From: Pseudomonadota bacterium
GTDB taxonomy: Bacteria > Pseudomonadota > Gammaproteobacteria > Burkholderiales > Ferrovaceae
NCBI GenBank assembly: GCA_021850135.1
Contig: JAJZRV010000006.1
Coordinates: forward strand, 1 to 51,062
Direction: 5' to 3'
DNA: 51,062 nucleotides
The translations under genes were made by a program, and so were the position numbers. Under the pieces are notes generated by a model. The model was not told the origin of the DNA. It made no database searches and saw only the letters and a program-made list of their open reading frames with translations. Shown in pieces: positions 18,537 through 26,467 of the stretch (positions within the stretch are counted from its first letter, which is position 1; each line of letters starts with the position of its first letter).

Positions 18537-19802
18537 ATGAAAGTTCTGGTCATCGGTTCGGGTGGACGAGAGCACGCTCTGGCTTGGCGTCTTGCCCAAT
18601 CACCCAAGGTCTCCCGCGTCTACGTTGCTCCAGGCAATGCGGGCACCGCGCAGGAAGAAGGGGTCTACAACGTCCCGTTGCAAGGCGTTGCGGCCTGGCT
18701 GGATTTTGCCCGGCGCGAGGCCATCGGCTTTACGGTCGTGGGTCCCGAGGCACCGCTTTCCGAGGGCGTCGTGGATGCTTTTCGGGCCGCAGGACTGCCC
18801 ATTTTCGGCCCCACCCAGGCTGCCGCGCAGCTCGAGGGCTCCAAGGATTTTGCCAAACGCTTCATGGTGCGCCACGGCATCCCCACCGCGTCCTACCAGA
18901 CCTTTGATGACACCCCGTCAGCCCATGCCTACCTGAACCGGGTGGGCGCGCCCATCGTCATCAAGGCAGATGGCCTGGCTGCGGGCAAGGGGGTCGTCGT
19001 CGCACAAACCCTCGATGAAGCCCATCGCGCCGTGGATGACATCATGGGGGGCGCCCTGGGCGGGGCGGGGCACCGTGTGGTCATCGAGGAATGCCTGCAG
19101 GGCGAAGAGGCGAGCTTCATCGTTCTGGTGGATGGTGAGCACGTACTTGCCCTGGCCACTAGCCAGGATCACAAGCGTCTTCTGGATGGGGATGCCGGCC
19201 CCAATACCGGCGGCATGGGAGCCTATTCCCCTGCACCGCTGGTCACGCCCGCCATTCACGGCCGCGTGATGCGTGAAATCATCCTGCCCACGGTGCAGGG
19301 CATGAAACAGGACGGCACTCCCTATACCGGATTTCTTTACGCGGGATTGATGATTGATGCCTCTGGCGCCGTCAAAACGCTGGAATTCAACTGCCGCATG
19401 GGAGACCCCGAGACCCAGCCGATCCTGATGCGCCTGAAAAGCGACCTCCTGGCCCTGCTGGAGCACGGTGTCGCGGGCACCCTGGATCAGGTGGAGGCCG
19501 AATGGGATCGACGCCCCGCCATCGGGGTAGTGTTGGCAGCCGAAGGCTACCCCGCACTGCCACGCCGCGGCGATCCCATTACCGATCTGGGGACGGATGA
19601 TGCCGAGTGCCATGTGTTTCATGCTGGCACTGCACGCCAGGGCGACGCGCTCGTCACGGCGGGAGGCCGCGTGCTGTGCGTGACTGCATTGGGCGACACC
19701 CTGCGCATGGCGCGCCAGAAGGCCTATGCCCGGGCAAAAAGCATCAGTTTTCCCGGAATGCAGCTCCGCACGGATATTGCGTGGCGCGCGCTCAAGTCCT
19801 GA
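18537..19802 (+). CDS. purD: Phosphoribosylamine-glycine ligase (GAR synthetase)
   Basis: An ATP-grasp enzyme of 421 residues joining phosphoribosylamine and glycine in early purine synthesis. Recognisable blocks are MKVLVIGSGGREHALAWRLAQS at the N-terminus (GSGGREHALA), VGPEAPLSEGVVD, the ATP-grasp IKADGLAAGKGVVVA, SQDHKRLLDGDAGPNTGGMGAYSP and EFNCRMGDPETQ. The length is normal and no motif is missing. It closes the dusB-fis-purH-purD run; no clear terminator follows in the 101 bases before the next gene. Confidence 0.97.
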   Translation: MKVLVIGSGGREHALAWRLAQSPKVSRVYVAPGNAGTAQEEGVYNVPLQGVAAWLDFARREAIGFTVVGPEAPLSEGVVDAFRAAGLPIFGPTQAAAQLEGSKDFAKRFMVRHGIPTASYQTFDDTPSAHAYLNRVGAPIVIKADGLAAGKGVVVAQTLDEAHRAVDDIMGGALGGAGHRVVIEECLQGEEASFIVLVDGEHVLALATSQDHKRLLDGDAGPNTGGMGAYSPAPLVTPAIHGRVMREIILPTVQGMKQDGTPYTGFLYAGLMIDASGAVKTLEFNCRMGDPETQPILMRLKSDLLALLEHGVAGTLDQVEAEWDRRPAIGVVLAAEGYPALPRRGDPITDLGTDDAECHVFHAGTARQGDALVTAGGRVLCVTALGDTLRMARQKAYARAKSISFPGMQLRTDIAWRALKS

Positions 19803-19903
19803 AGACCTGATCGCTCAGCAGGCGCGCAACGCTCGGGAGGCGTCATGGGGCCTGTGCATGGTTCTAGTGTACCGAATACGTGCCGGACTGTTAGAATCGG
19901 GTC

Positions 19904-20248
19904 ATGAGATTCTACATGCGCCCTCTGTTCTTGCTGCTCACCGCCCTGCCGCTCCTGGCACTGGCGGCGCGCCCCAGCAATCTTGAGCCCCTGCCCGATG
20001 ACACCCCGCCGCCGCCTGCGGCTGGCACAAACGTCCCGACTACCGAGCCGGAAGTGACCATCGTGGAACACGACAACACCACTTTCGAGGAATACCGCAT
20101 CAACGGGCGCCTGTACAAGATCAAAGTGATTCCAAAAGTCGGGGCACCCTACTACCTGATCGACGAACAGGGGGCCAACGTCTGGCGCCGCTACGACGGC
20201 CTGGACACCGGGCTGCAGGTCCCCCGTTGGGTGATCATGGAGTTTTGA
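19904..20248 (+). CDS. DUF2782 family periplasmic protein
   Basis: A 114-residue protein with a signal peptide (MRFYMRPLFLLLTALPLLALAA), a proline-rich linker around residues 27-45, and a compact C-terminal domain with REYRINGRLYKIKV-like sequence (here EEYRINGRLYKIKVIPKVG) and a closing RWVIMEF. This matches DUF2782, a small domain of unknown function found in beta- and gammaproteobacteria near polA and thrB. It is probably periplasmic. It is followed 12 bases later by thrB, so the two are likely co-transcribed. No biochemical role can be proposed. Confidence 0.85.
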   Translation: MRFYMRPLFLLLTALPLLALAARPSNLEPLPDDTPPPPAAGTNVPTTEPEVTIVEHDNTTFEEYRINGRLYKIKVIPKVGAPYYLIDEQGANVWRRYDGLDTGLQVPRWVIMEF

Positions 20249-20260
20249 CGTCCCCGATCC

Positions 20261-21202
20261 ATGGCTGTATTTACTCCCGTATCCCACGAAGCCCTGACCG
20301 AGTGGCTCACCCAGTACGCCGTCGGCGCGCTGCAGGACCAGTCCGCCATTGCAGCAGGCATCGAAAATACCAACTACTTCGTGACGACGGACCAGGGCCG
20401 TTTTGTCCTCACCCTGTTTGAAAAATTACAACCCGCGGAACTGCCCTATTATCTCCACCTGATGGATCATCTGGCGCAACGCGGTGTGCCTTGCCCGCGT
20501 CCGATTCCGGACCGGGAGGGGCAGTTTTTTCGCATGCTGTGCGGCAAGCCTGCAAGCCTGGTCACGCGTCTGTCGGGTCAATCGCAAATGACTCCTACCC
20601 TTGCCCATTGCAGCCTCTTTGGGGACCAGGTTGCCCGCCTGCACCTGGCTGCGGCGGATTACCCGGGCAACGTGCCCAACCCGCGCGGACCCTCATGGTG
20701 GCTGGCCACGGCAGCCAAGGTCAGGCCCTTTCTCGATGCAGCCCAAAACAGCCTGCTGGACCGGGAACTGGCATTCCAGACGGCCCACCGGTTCGATGCT
20801 CTGCCACGTGGAGCCATTCACGCCGATTTGTTCCGGGACAACGTGCTGTTCGACGGGGACCGCGTGGGCGGCGTCATCGATTTTTATTTTGCCGGTACAG
20901 ACGCCTGGCTGTATGACCTTGCCATCGTGGTCAACGATTGGTGCATGACCCCACAAGCCGTGTTGGATACGCAGCGCGTGCACGCGCTCGTCGGTGCCTA
21001 TCAGGCCCGCCGCGCCGTATCCACGGTGGAAAAGGCTGCCTGGCCGGTCATGTTGCGCGCGGGAGCGCTGCGTTTCTGGCTTTCCCGACTGTTTGACCTG
21101 CACCTGCCCAGACCCGGTGAAATCATTCACCCTCATGACCCCTCCTGGTTTGAGCGCATCCTGTATCATCATGTCGAGAACCCCAGCCCCTGGCCCCTAT
21201 GA
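20261..21202 (+). CDS. thrB: Homoserine kinase (APH-fold, ThrB2 type)
   Basis: The 313-residue enzyme phosphorylates homoserine in threonine synthesis. It belongs to the aminoglycoside/choline kinase fold used by many betaproteobacteria and pseudomonads instead of the GHMP-type ThrB. The N-terminal nucleotide region contains GIENTNYFV; the catalytic loop is GAIHADLFRDNVLF (H and D of Brenner's motif) and the metal-binding aspartate is in GVIDFYFAG. The stop overlaps the start of the next gene by four bases. Confidence 0.93.
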   Translation: MAVFTPVSHEALTEWLTQYAVGALQDQSAIAAGIENTNYFVTTDQGRFVLTLFEKLQPAELPYYLHLMDHLAQRGVPCPRPIPDREGQFFRMLCGKPASLVTRLSGQSQMTPTLAHCSLFGDQVARLHLAAADYPGNVPNPRGPSWWLATAAKVRPFLDAAQNSLLDRELAFQTAHRFDALPRGAIHADLFRDNVLFDGDRVGGVIDFYFAGTDAWLYDLAIVVNDWCMTPQAVLDTQRVHALVGAYQARRAVSTVEKAAWPVMLRAGALRFWLSRLFDLHLPRPGEIIHPHDPSWFERILYHHVENPSPWPL

Positions 21203-21975
21203 CCTCACCTCGCCGCGTCCCCTTCGTTCGTGGTTTCTACTGGATCTCTGAAGGGTTCCAGCTCGTCTTTCAAAGCCCCTTCGGCTGGATGAAGGTCATC
21301 ACCTTATGGTTTGGCTTTACCCTTCTGTGCGGCATGATCGTGGCAATCGGCCCTATCCTGTTTTCGCTGATGCTCCCCATCCTGTTTGCCGGATTGATGG
21401 TGGGCTGCAGGGCCATCGAGAGTGGCAAGTCCATGACTGCGGGGCACCTATTTGCCGGGTTTCGCAACAAACCGGCACGACTCATCACTCTAGGCGGCAT
21501 CAACGTGGTGGGTGAGCTCATCCTGACTTCAATCCTGTTGCTTTGGGGGGGCCAGCGCATGATCGAACTGCAAACCCTGTCCATGGATGGCACGGGCAAC
21601 CTGGAGCAGTTGCAGGTCCTGGTCTCCGACCTCACGCCCATTTTCATCACGCTGGCGCTGATCCAGGTCGTTTTGCTGATGCTGGGCTGGTTTGCACCCG
21701 CCCTCCTGGTTTTCAGTGACATGTCCACAGGCCAGGCACTGTCCTTGAGCGGCAAAGCCTGTCTCATCAACGCCCTGCCTTTTCTGGCCTATAGCCTGGG
21801 CATGGGCGCCCTGCTGATGGCCCTCATCACCGCCTCCTTTGCCGTACCGATTCTGGGGGTGTTGCTGTTGATGATGGGCATCCCGACGCTGATCGCTGCA
21901 GTTTACGCATCCTACCGGGACATCTTCAGCGAGGTCATCGATCTATCCGATGCCCGCTGGACGCGGGTGGAGTGA
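21199..21975 (+). CDS. BPSS1780 family membrane protein
   Basis: A 258-residue integral membrane protein with about six hydrophobic segments. It starts MTSPRRVPFVRGFYWISEGFQLV-like, here with GWMKVITLWFGF and later LFAGFRNKPARLITLGG and APALLVFSDMSTGQALSLS. The arrangement and the thrB neighbour match the BPSS1780 family seen in betaproteobacteria; its function is unknown. It is coupled to thrB by a four-base overlap and ends six bases before the convergent SCO gene. Confidence 0.8.
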   Translation: MTSPRRVPFVRGFYWISEGFQLVFQSPFGWMKVITLWFGFTLLCGMIVAIGPILFSLMLPILFAGLMVGCRAIESGKSMTAGHLFAGFRNKPARLITLGGINVVGELILTSILLLWGGQRMIELQTLSMDGTGNLEQLQVLVSDLTPIFITLALIQVVLLMLGWFAPALLVFSDMSTGQALSLSGKACLINALPFLAYSLGMGALLMALITASFAVPILGVLLLMMGIPTLIAAVYASYRDIFSEVIDLSDARWTRVE

Positions 21976-21981
21976 GATCGC

Positions 21982-22602
21982 CTAACGCGACAGGATCGCC
22001 GCAGTATCACGCGCCATCTGTCGGGCTTCCAAGGGCTGCTGAAATACGGCGCGCAGACTGCCGTCGGGAGCAATCAGAAAAATCGAGCTGGTGTGGTCCA
22101 CACTGTAACTGTTGCTGCCTGCCGCTTCACCCGCATTTCGCACGTAATAGACCCCAAGATCCTTCGTCAACGCCTTGAGTGCGGCATCGCTTCCCGTCGC
22201 CCCGATGAAAGCAGGATTGAAGGCGGGAACGTAACGTTGCAGAAGCTCCAGGCTATCGCGCGGGGCATCCACCGAGACGAAGACAACTTGCGGCGGAGTG
22301 GCCCTTTCCCCCAGTTGACGCGTCACGTCCGCAAGCAAAGCAAGGCTGGTGGGGCAGACATCAGGGCAATGCGTATAGCCAAATAACACGAACGTCCAGT
22401 GCCCCTGCAGCGTGGCGTTGGAAAATTCTCCCCGGGTGGCAGGCAGATGAAACTCGGGCAGCGGACGTCCGTCATCCAGCAAATGAACCGTTGGACCGAG
22501 GACCAGGCCTGGCCCCCGTGTTCCGTGAGAAAGCCAGAGCGCTCCCGCCAGCACCAGCAGCACGGCCCCGGCGGTCAACACCAGGAGGGAGCGTCCTTTC
22601 AC
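21982..22602 (-). CDS. SCO1/SenC family copper chaperone
   Basis: A 206-residue membrane-anchored periplasmic protein. One N-terminal helix (residues 5-25) is followed by a thioredoxin fold with the copper-binding FGYTHCPDVCPTSL motif (C79, C83) and the distal histidine in YSVDHTSSIFLI. SCO proteins deliver copper or act as thiol reductants during assembly of oxidase copper sites, here most likely CuB of the cbb3-like enzyme in this region since no CuA subunit is visible. The start overlaps the stop of the upstream SUMF1-fold gene, so the two are translated together. Confidence 0.93.
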   Translation of the reverse strand: MKGRSLLVLTAGAVLLVLAGALWLSHGTRGPGLVLGPTVHLLDDGRPLPEFHLPATRGEFSNATLQGHWTFVLFGYTHCPDVCPTSLALLADVTRQLGERATPPQVVFVSVDAPRDSLELLQRYVPAFNPAFIGATGSDAALKALTKDLGVYYVRNAGEAAGSNSYSVDHTSSIFLIAPDGSLRAVFQQPLEARQMARDTAAILSR

Positions 22603-23354
22603 AAGCTGCGGGCGAGGCGGAAGCCGATGCTATGGACGCGAACGGAGGGGTCTTCCGCACTGCGGCGAGTCGCCACAAGGTCCTGGGCTGAGTTATGCCA
22701 CGACCCACCCCGCAATACGCGCGAGGGACAGTTTTCGCCAAGCTGCGGGGCGGTATTCTGGCTTCGCGCTCCACCGTTGACGGGGGCGGCATCCTGCAGG
22801 TCGTCGCGATAACAATCTTCCACCCACTCCCACAGATTGCCGCTCATGTCATAGAGACCCCAGGCATTGGGTTTTTTTTCAGCAACCGGGTGCGTGCTGT
22901 TGTCGCTGTTGCCCTCAAACCAAGCTACTTCCTCGAGGGTGTTGCCGCCACAGTAAGTGCTTGCCGTGCCCGCCCTGCAGGCATATTCCCATTCAGCCTC
23001 GGTCGGCAGCCGATAATGCTTGCCCGTCTTGGCATTGAGACGCAGAATGAAAATCTGGATGTCGTCCCAGCTCACGTTTTCCACAGGGCATTTACTGCCA
23101 CAGTTGACGAATTCGCTAGGGTTCTTGCCCATGACGGCCTGCCACTGGGCCTGGGTCACGGGCGTCACGCTCATGGCAAAAGGTTTGGCAAAAGTCACCT
23201 TATGATCGCCCTTGGCCCCCATCATGAAACTTCCTGCAGGCACCGAGACCATTTCAGGACAATCGGGACAATCACGCCCCGGGCCCGCAGCATGTGCCCC
23301 CCCGGAAATCAACCCGACCCCCAACCCCGCCAGCATTGCCAACACTCTTAGCAT
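22599..23354 (-). CDS. Exported SUMF1-fold protein lacking the FGE active-site cysteines
   Basis: A 251-residue protein with a signal peptide (MLRVLAMLAGLGVGLISGGAHA) and a formylglycine-generating-enzyme fold: PAGSFMMG, TEAEWEYACRAG, WGLYDMSGNLWEWVED, RVLRGGSW and the final GFRLAR. True FGEs carry two copper-binding cysteines soon after RGGS; here that stretch reads HNSAQDLVATRRS, without cysteine. It is therefore unlikely to be a sulfatase activator, and no sulfatase is present. Other cysteines (CPDCPEM, NCGSKCP) may form disulfides. A GGGGAGGA-type ribosome site precedes the ATG. Its coupling to the SCO gene suggests a role in oxidase assembly or as an extra subunit; this is inference. Confidence 0.88.
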   Translation of the reverse strand: MLRVLAMLAGLGVGLISGGAHAAGPGRDCPDCPEMVSVPAGSFMMGAKGDHKVTFAKPFAMSVTPVTQAQWQAVMGKNPSEFVNCGSKCPVENVSWDDIQIFILRLNAKTGKHYRLPTEAEWEYACRAGTASTYCGGNTLEEVAWFEGNSDNSTHPVAEKKPNAWGLYDMSGNLWEWVEDCYRDDLQDAAPVNGGARSQNTAPQLGENCPSRVLRGGSWHNSAQDLVATRRSAEDPSVRVHSIGFRLARSL

Positions 23355-23395
23355 GTTCTCCTCCCCTTTTGTAATGTGATTTTCGTGGGTGGCCC

Positions 23396-23424
23396 AGTGT
23401 AGCCCAGCGTCGAGGTTTGCTCAA
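23396..23424 (-). promoter_or_regulatory. Candidate sigma-70 promoter for the SUMF1-SCO pair
   Basis: On the minus strand TTGAGC at 23424-23419 and TACACT at 23401-23396 are separated by 17 bases, 42 bases before the SUMF1 start codon. Each hexamer matches consensus at four of six positions. A weaker plus-strand candidate for the divergent micro-gene overlaps the same -35 region. Confidence 0.4.
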
Positions 23425-23512
23425 TCTCTGTGCTTTTGGTACCATGGCTTGCCCACATACGGGGGGTCGGTGGGCGTGACTTTGAAAAACACTACAAATC
23501 GAGGGGGTTGTA

Positions 23513-23644
23513 ATGGAAATTAAAGACATTATGGATCAGGGCTACATGATCATCCCGATCATCCTGTTCGTGGGCGGCATTCTGGTGTCTTGGAATTTGG
23601 GTAGCCTGGCCATTGGTCTCGTCGAGAAAAACGGCAAGCAGTAA
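23513..23644 (+). CDS. 43-residue single-helix membrane micro-protein
   Basis: ATG at 23513 opens a 43-codon frame starting MEIKDIMDQGYMIIP and ending LVEKNGKQ, with one transmembrane helix around residues 12-32. A GAGGGGG ribosome-binding stretch lies five bases upstream, and a strong terminator follows eight bases after the stop, so this is a complete small transcription unit. It stands between the SUMF1-SCO pair and a mini CcoN-like gene, and is about the size of CcoQ or other accessory oxidase subunits. No family is recognised; a role as small subunit or assembly factor is inferred from context alone. Confidence 0.75.
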   Translation: MEIKDIMDQGYMIIPIILFVGGILVSWNLGSLAIGLVEKNGKQ

Positions 23645-23652
23645 TCATTCCC

Positions 23653-23691
23653 AAACCCACCAGACCTTCGCACCGATCGTCTGGTGGGTTT
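23653..23691 (+). terminator. Rho-independent terminator after the micro-gene
   Basis: A perfect 13-base-pair stem (AAACCCACCAGAC at 23653-23665 with GTCTGGTGGGTTT at 23679-23691) and a 13-base loop follows the micro-protein stop. The T-tract is short (TTTCTC), with an A-rich tail beyond. Confidence 0.8.
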
Positions 23692-23791
23692 CTCAAAAAA
23701 ACCTTCATCGGGGCGGAACGGCCCACGCTGCGTCGTGGTCTGGTGAAACGGGTTTCCTGAAAATCGCTGAGTCTCTTTTGATCTGACCGCC

Positions 23792-24319
23792 ATGCCCACC
23801 TCCGACAATCGCTCCCTGGTCAAATTCCTGCTGGTCTCTGCGCTTTCCCTGTTCATTGGTGCGATGCACGGCATGTTGCAGGTGTTCCCCCCCATCCGCG
23901 CCTGGCTGGACTCCATCGGCAGCCCCTACGGCGGGCCGGGGCACATGATCGATCCCCTGGCACATGCGCACATGAACCTGGTGGGAGGCGTCGTGATGCT
24001 CGCGATGGGAGTGACTTACTATCTCATGCCCATCCTGAGTGGCAAACCCATCTATTCACAGCGCCTGGTGCAGCACTCTTTCTGGTGGATGGCCATCGGG
24101 GTCTACAGCTTTTATACGACCCAAATGGTATTTGGCTCATGGGAGGGCTATCTGATGCTCCATGACCGGGTGGCGATGACGGCGGCGCACCGCTGGTACG
24201 GTCCGATCGTCGCCATGGCAGGCACCTGCATGGCAGTCGGCTTCATGGTGTATTTTTCGAACGTGGTGCTGACGCTTCTGTCAGCTCTTCCGAAGGATCT
24301 CAACGCCCATCGAGATTGA
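23792..24319 (+). CDS. Four-helix mini heme-copper-oxidase-like protein (CcoN helix X-XI type)
   Basis: This 175-residue membrane protein has four predicted helices (about 9-29, 57-80, 95-116, 133-160). Residues 57-102 (LAHAHMNLVGG, YYLMP, PIYSQRLVQHSFWW) align with the helix X-XI region of the CcoN-like protein in this window (VAHAHLALLGF, VYLGL, LWSLTLGNIHFWF) and even better with the second mini protein at 46158. H58 and H60 occupy the positions that bind both hemes in CcoN. No equivalents of the CuB histidines or cross-linked tyrosine are present, so it cannot be a complete oxidase. It may bind heme b or stabilise a complex. It ends inside the convergent lipoprotein gene by 20 bases. It is not simply a fragment: start, stop and helices look complete. 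Confidence 0.8.
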   Translation: MPTSDNRSLVKFLLVSALSLFIGAMHGMLQVFPPIRAWLDSIGSPYGGPGHMIDPLAHAHMNLVGGVVMLAMGVTYYLMPILSGKPIYSQRLVQHSFWWMAIGVYSFYTTQMVFGSWEGYLMLHDRVAMTAAHRWYGPIVAMAGTCMAVGFMVYFSNVVLTLLSALPKDLNAHRD

Positions 24320-24707
24320 GTGGAAAACGCAATACCGTTTCCTGGTCGTTGCGCCGAACCTGTACCTGCAGCACGGAACGTTCCCCCGGCCCCACCAGCG
24401 CCGCCCTGCGATAAACACCCACCCTGCCGTCCTGGATCGCCTGCTTCCACGGGTCTGCCCCGGCGGTACGCACGTCCACCAGGCAATCCCATGCGGGCTG
24501 TCCTCGCCCATCGGTCACGATGACCAGAAACTCGTTCATGCCCTTCACAGGCGGACTGGGCCTGCTTTCCACGCGAACATCCAGGCCCTGCCACTGCTGC
24601 GGCACGCTGTCTGCCACGCGATCGCCCCCACTACAGCCAAACAACAGCACTGCCACGCCAATCAGCGTCTGGGCATTCCAGCGGCGCGCACCTCGGGTCT
24701 GCGTCAT
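24300..24707 (-). CDS. Putative lipoprotein with FixH/YtkA-like domain
   Basis: A 135-residue protein with an N-terminal hydrophobic segment ending in lipobox-like LLFGC near residue 24, then an exported beta-rich domain containing NEFLVIVTDGRGQPAWDC and DGRVGVYRR. The pattern loosely recalls FixH/YtkA-like domains that occur in cbb3 maturation operons next to ccoG, which is two genes upstream here. The start follows the stop of the preceding gene by two bases. The domain call is tentative and relies on context as much as on sequence. Confidence 0.6.
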   Translation of the reverse strand: MTQTRGARRWNAQTLIGVAVLLFGCSGGDRVADSVPQQWQGLDVRVESRPSPPVKGMNEFLVIVTDGRGQPAWDCLVDVRTAGADPWKQAIQDGRVGVYRRAALVGPGERSVLQVQVRRNDQETVLRFPLNLDGR

Positions 24708-24709
24708 AT

Positions 24710-25138
24710 TTAGCGAGACTCCGGCGGCCGTTCCGACGGGGGAGCGGGCTTGGACTCCGGGTCGGAGTCCAGCCGGCCTGCGGCAGCCGAGCCATACAGG
24801 CGCACCATGAAATAAACGAAGGAGCCCGCCCCCGCAATATAGACCAGTGCCACCGCAAATCCCCAATCCACCCAACTACGCTCCTGGCCTGGACGCGATC
24901 CCCAGAAGGGAAAGGCCAGGCCGATCCCGATCAGCAACACCACCACGACCACTGCAAAAAACCAGTAAGGCACCGGCTTTTGCGACTCCGGAATCTTCTC
25001 CACCAACTCCCAGTCTTCCAGGCCGCGTTTGGCCTTGCGCTCCTCGTCCGAAGCGTAGCCGAAATGGTCTGCCGCCTGCGCACCCCATTCTGAATGAACC
25101 GTGCCCAACGCTTTGGAAGGCTCTTGCTGTTCTGACAT
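24710..25138 (-). CDS. CcoP N-terminal-like membrane protein without cytochrome domain (paralogue A)
   Basis: A 142-residue protein with a charged cytoplasmic N-terminus (to about residue 53), a helix (55-79) introduced by QKPVPYWFF and ending FPFWGSRP, and a second helix (90-113), followed by a proline-rich tail. The PxPxxW...WG pattern resembles the FixP_N region of CcoP but no CxxCH heme site follows. It shares this layout with the gene at 32615, which lies beside the CcoN and CcoO genes. An AGGAGA site before the ATG at 25138 overlaps the ccoG stop, so it is co-translated with ccoG. Confidence 0.65.
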   Translation of the reverse strand: MSEQQEPSKALGTVHSEWGAQAADHFGYASDEERKAKRGLEDWELVEKIPESQKPVPYWFFAVVVVVLLIGIGLAFPFWGSRPGQERSWVDWGFAVALVYIAGAGSFVYFMVRLYGSAAAGRLDSDPESKPAPPSERPPESR

Positions 25139-25141
25139 GAT

Positions 25142-26428
25142 CTATCTCTCCTGATGCTGTTCGGAAAAATGCTGGATCGGAAAACGGCTTTGCCAGCCCT
25201 CGGGCGATGTGGCCAACACCGTAAAGGCATGCAGCCCGTGCGGCAACTGGTCTGATAACGACAGGATGGCTGAGGCTCGCCCTGCAGCCGCCAGCGCCAG
25301 CGTGGAGTCCGAAAGATGGTAGTCGCCCGGCGCCAACCCTTCCACCGACAAATGAATCGTTCCAGGTTGATAGCGCTTATTGGTCACGGCGATCCGGTAA
25401 TCCAGGTTGGTATGGGTAGCCTGGACTTCGGCCCGATAAGCCGCCAGATGAAACGGCTCCCAAGTCCACAAGCCCCATAAAAACAGGCTGGCGCCCAGTA
25501 CGCCAATCACCGCCATCCAGCTGCCACGTGAATTCAGCGACACCATGTTATTGCGGAAATGGATGCGGGACTCTTTCTGCTCCCGGCGCTCCCCCACTTC
25601 AAAACGCAGCAGGCCTGGAACCTGCTTCTTGGCGTGCAACCGGTTGCAGGCATCGATGCACTCGCCGCAGTTGATGCAGCTGTCGTAAATCGCCGTTTTG
25701 CGCGGATCAATGTCGATGAAACAGGAAGTGACGCAGTAGTTGCACTTCTCGCATTCGCCCGAGCGACTGGCATCATAGCTGACGTGAAGGGTTTCCCGGG
25801 TCCTGAAACTATGCTGCCAGACCCGATAAACGCAAGCAAAACGGCACCAGAAATGCCGGATCACGGCGACGTCAATAAAAATGATCAGCACGAACACGGC
25901 ATAGATCCAGTGCAGTGAGCCTGCCAGCTTTGGATCGGCGCGCCAGGTCACAAAAGACCAAACCGTTGCCGGAGGATAGAAATAGAAAAGGGGGATCAGT
26001 CCGAACAACAGGGAGGCACCAAGAAACGCAAGGGCCAGCAGGGTCCAGTTCAGTGCCCTGTTTTTGGCTGCCGCCACAATGGGGGCATTCCCTTCCAGGC
26101 TCACTTCGGCGCGTTTCCCCAGCAGTCTGTGCGTCATGTGATTTGCCCATTCCGCCAGGATATTCTGGGGGCAGACCCAGCCGCAGAACACCGTTCCTGC
26201 CGTGGAATAAAGCATGACCAGAGCGCTAAGCAGCATGATCCAGAGCCCGGCGATCAGGAAAAAATCTGCAAACCAGACCTGTCGGTCCAGCACGACCAGG
26301 GCTCCGGCGCTCGGATCAATGCGGAACAGGCCGATCGCCGGCACCAGGACCGCAAGGAGGATCGAGATCGCCTGGGCCAATCGGCGGCGTTGGTGGTAAT
26401 GCGTGGGTGAAACCAGCGTTGAACTCAT
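25142..26428 (-). CDS. ccoG: CcoG/RdxA-type polyferredoxin
   Basis: A 428-residue inner-membrane protein with about five helices, the CGWVCPQN motif after helix 2, and two ferredoxin-type [4Fe-4S] sites in CEKCNYCVTSCFID and CINCGECIDACNR. The C-terminal third is the FixG-type beta-domain. CcoG proteins reduce copper(II) during cbb3 oxidase assembly and are normally encoded in ccoGHIS loci. Here it is followed by a CcoP-N-like gene and a FixH-like lipoprotein, supporting a role in maturing the cbb3-like oxidase. It is somewhat shorter than usual (about 460-480). No CcoI copper pump is seen in the window. Confidence 0.9.
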   Translation of the reverse strand: MSSTLVSPTHYHQRRRLAQAISILLAVLVPAIGLFRIDPSAGALVVLDRQVWFADFFLIAGLWIMLLSALVMLYSTAGTVFCGWVCPQNILAEWANHMTHRLLGKRAEVSLEGNAPIVAAAKNRALNWTLLALAFLGASLLFGLIPLFYFYPPATVWSFVTWRADPKLAGSLHWIYAVFVLIIFIDVAVIRHFWCRFACVYRVWQHSFRTRETLHVSYDASRSGECEKCNYCVTSCFIDIDPRKTAIYDSCINCGECIDACNRLHAKKQVPGLLRFEVGERREQKESRIHFRNNMVSLNSRGSWMAVIGVLGASLFLWGLWTWEPFHLAAYRAEVQATHTNLDYRIAVTNKRYQPGTIHLSVEGLAPGDYHLSDSTLALAAAGRASAILSLSDQLPHGLHAFTVLATSPEGWQSRFPIQHFSEQHQER

Positions 26429-26467
26429 GATTGTCTTATCGCAGCGCCTGAGGATCGGTATAGCCCG

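Noticed and set aside
23792-24319. Mini CcoN-like gene as a truncated pseudogene
   Set aside because: A sister gene of the same length with the same helices exists at 46158, and both have intact starts, stops and conserved histidines.
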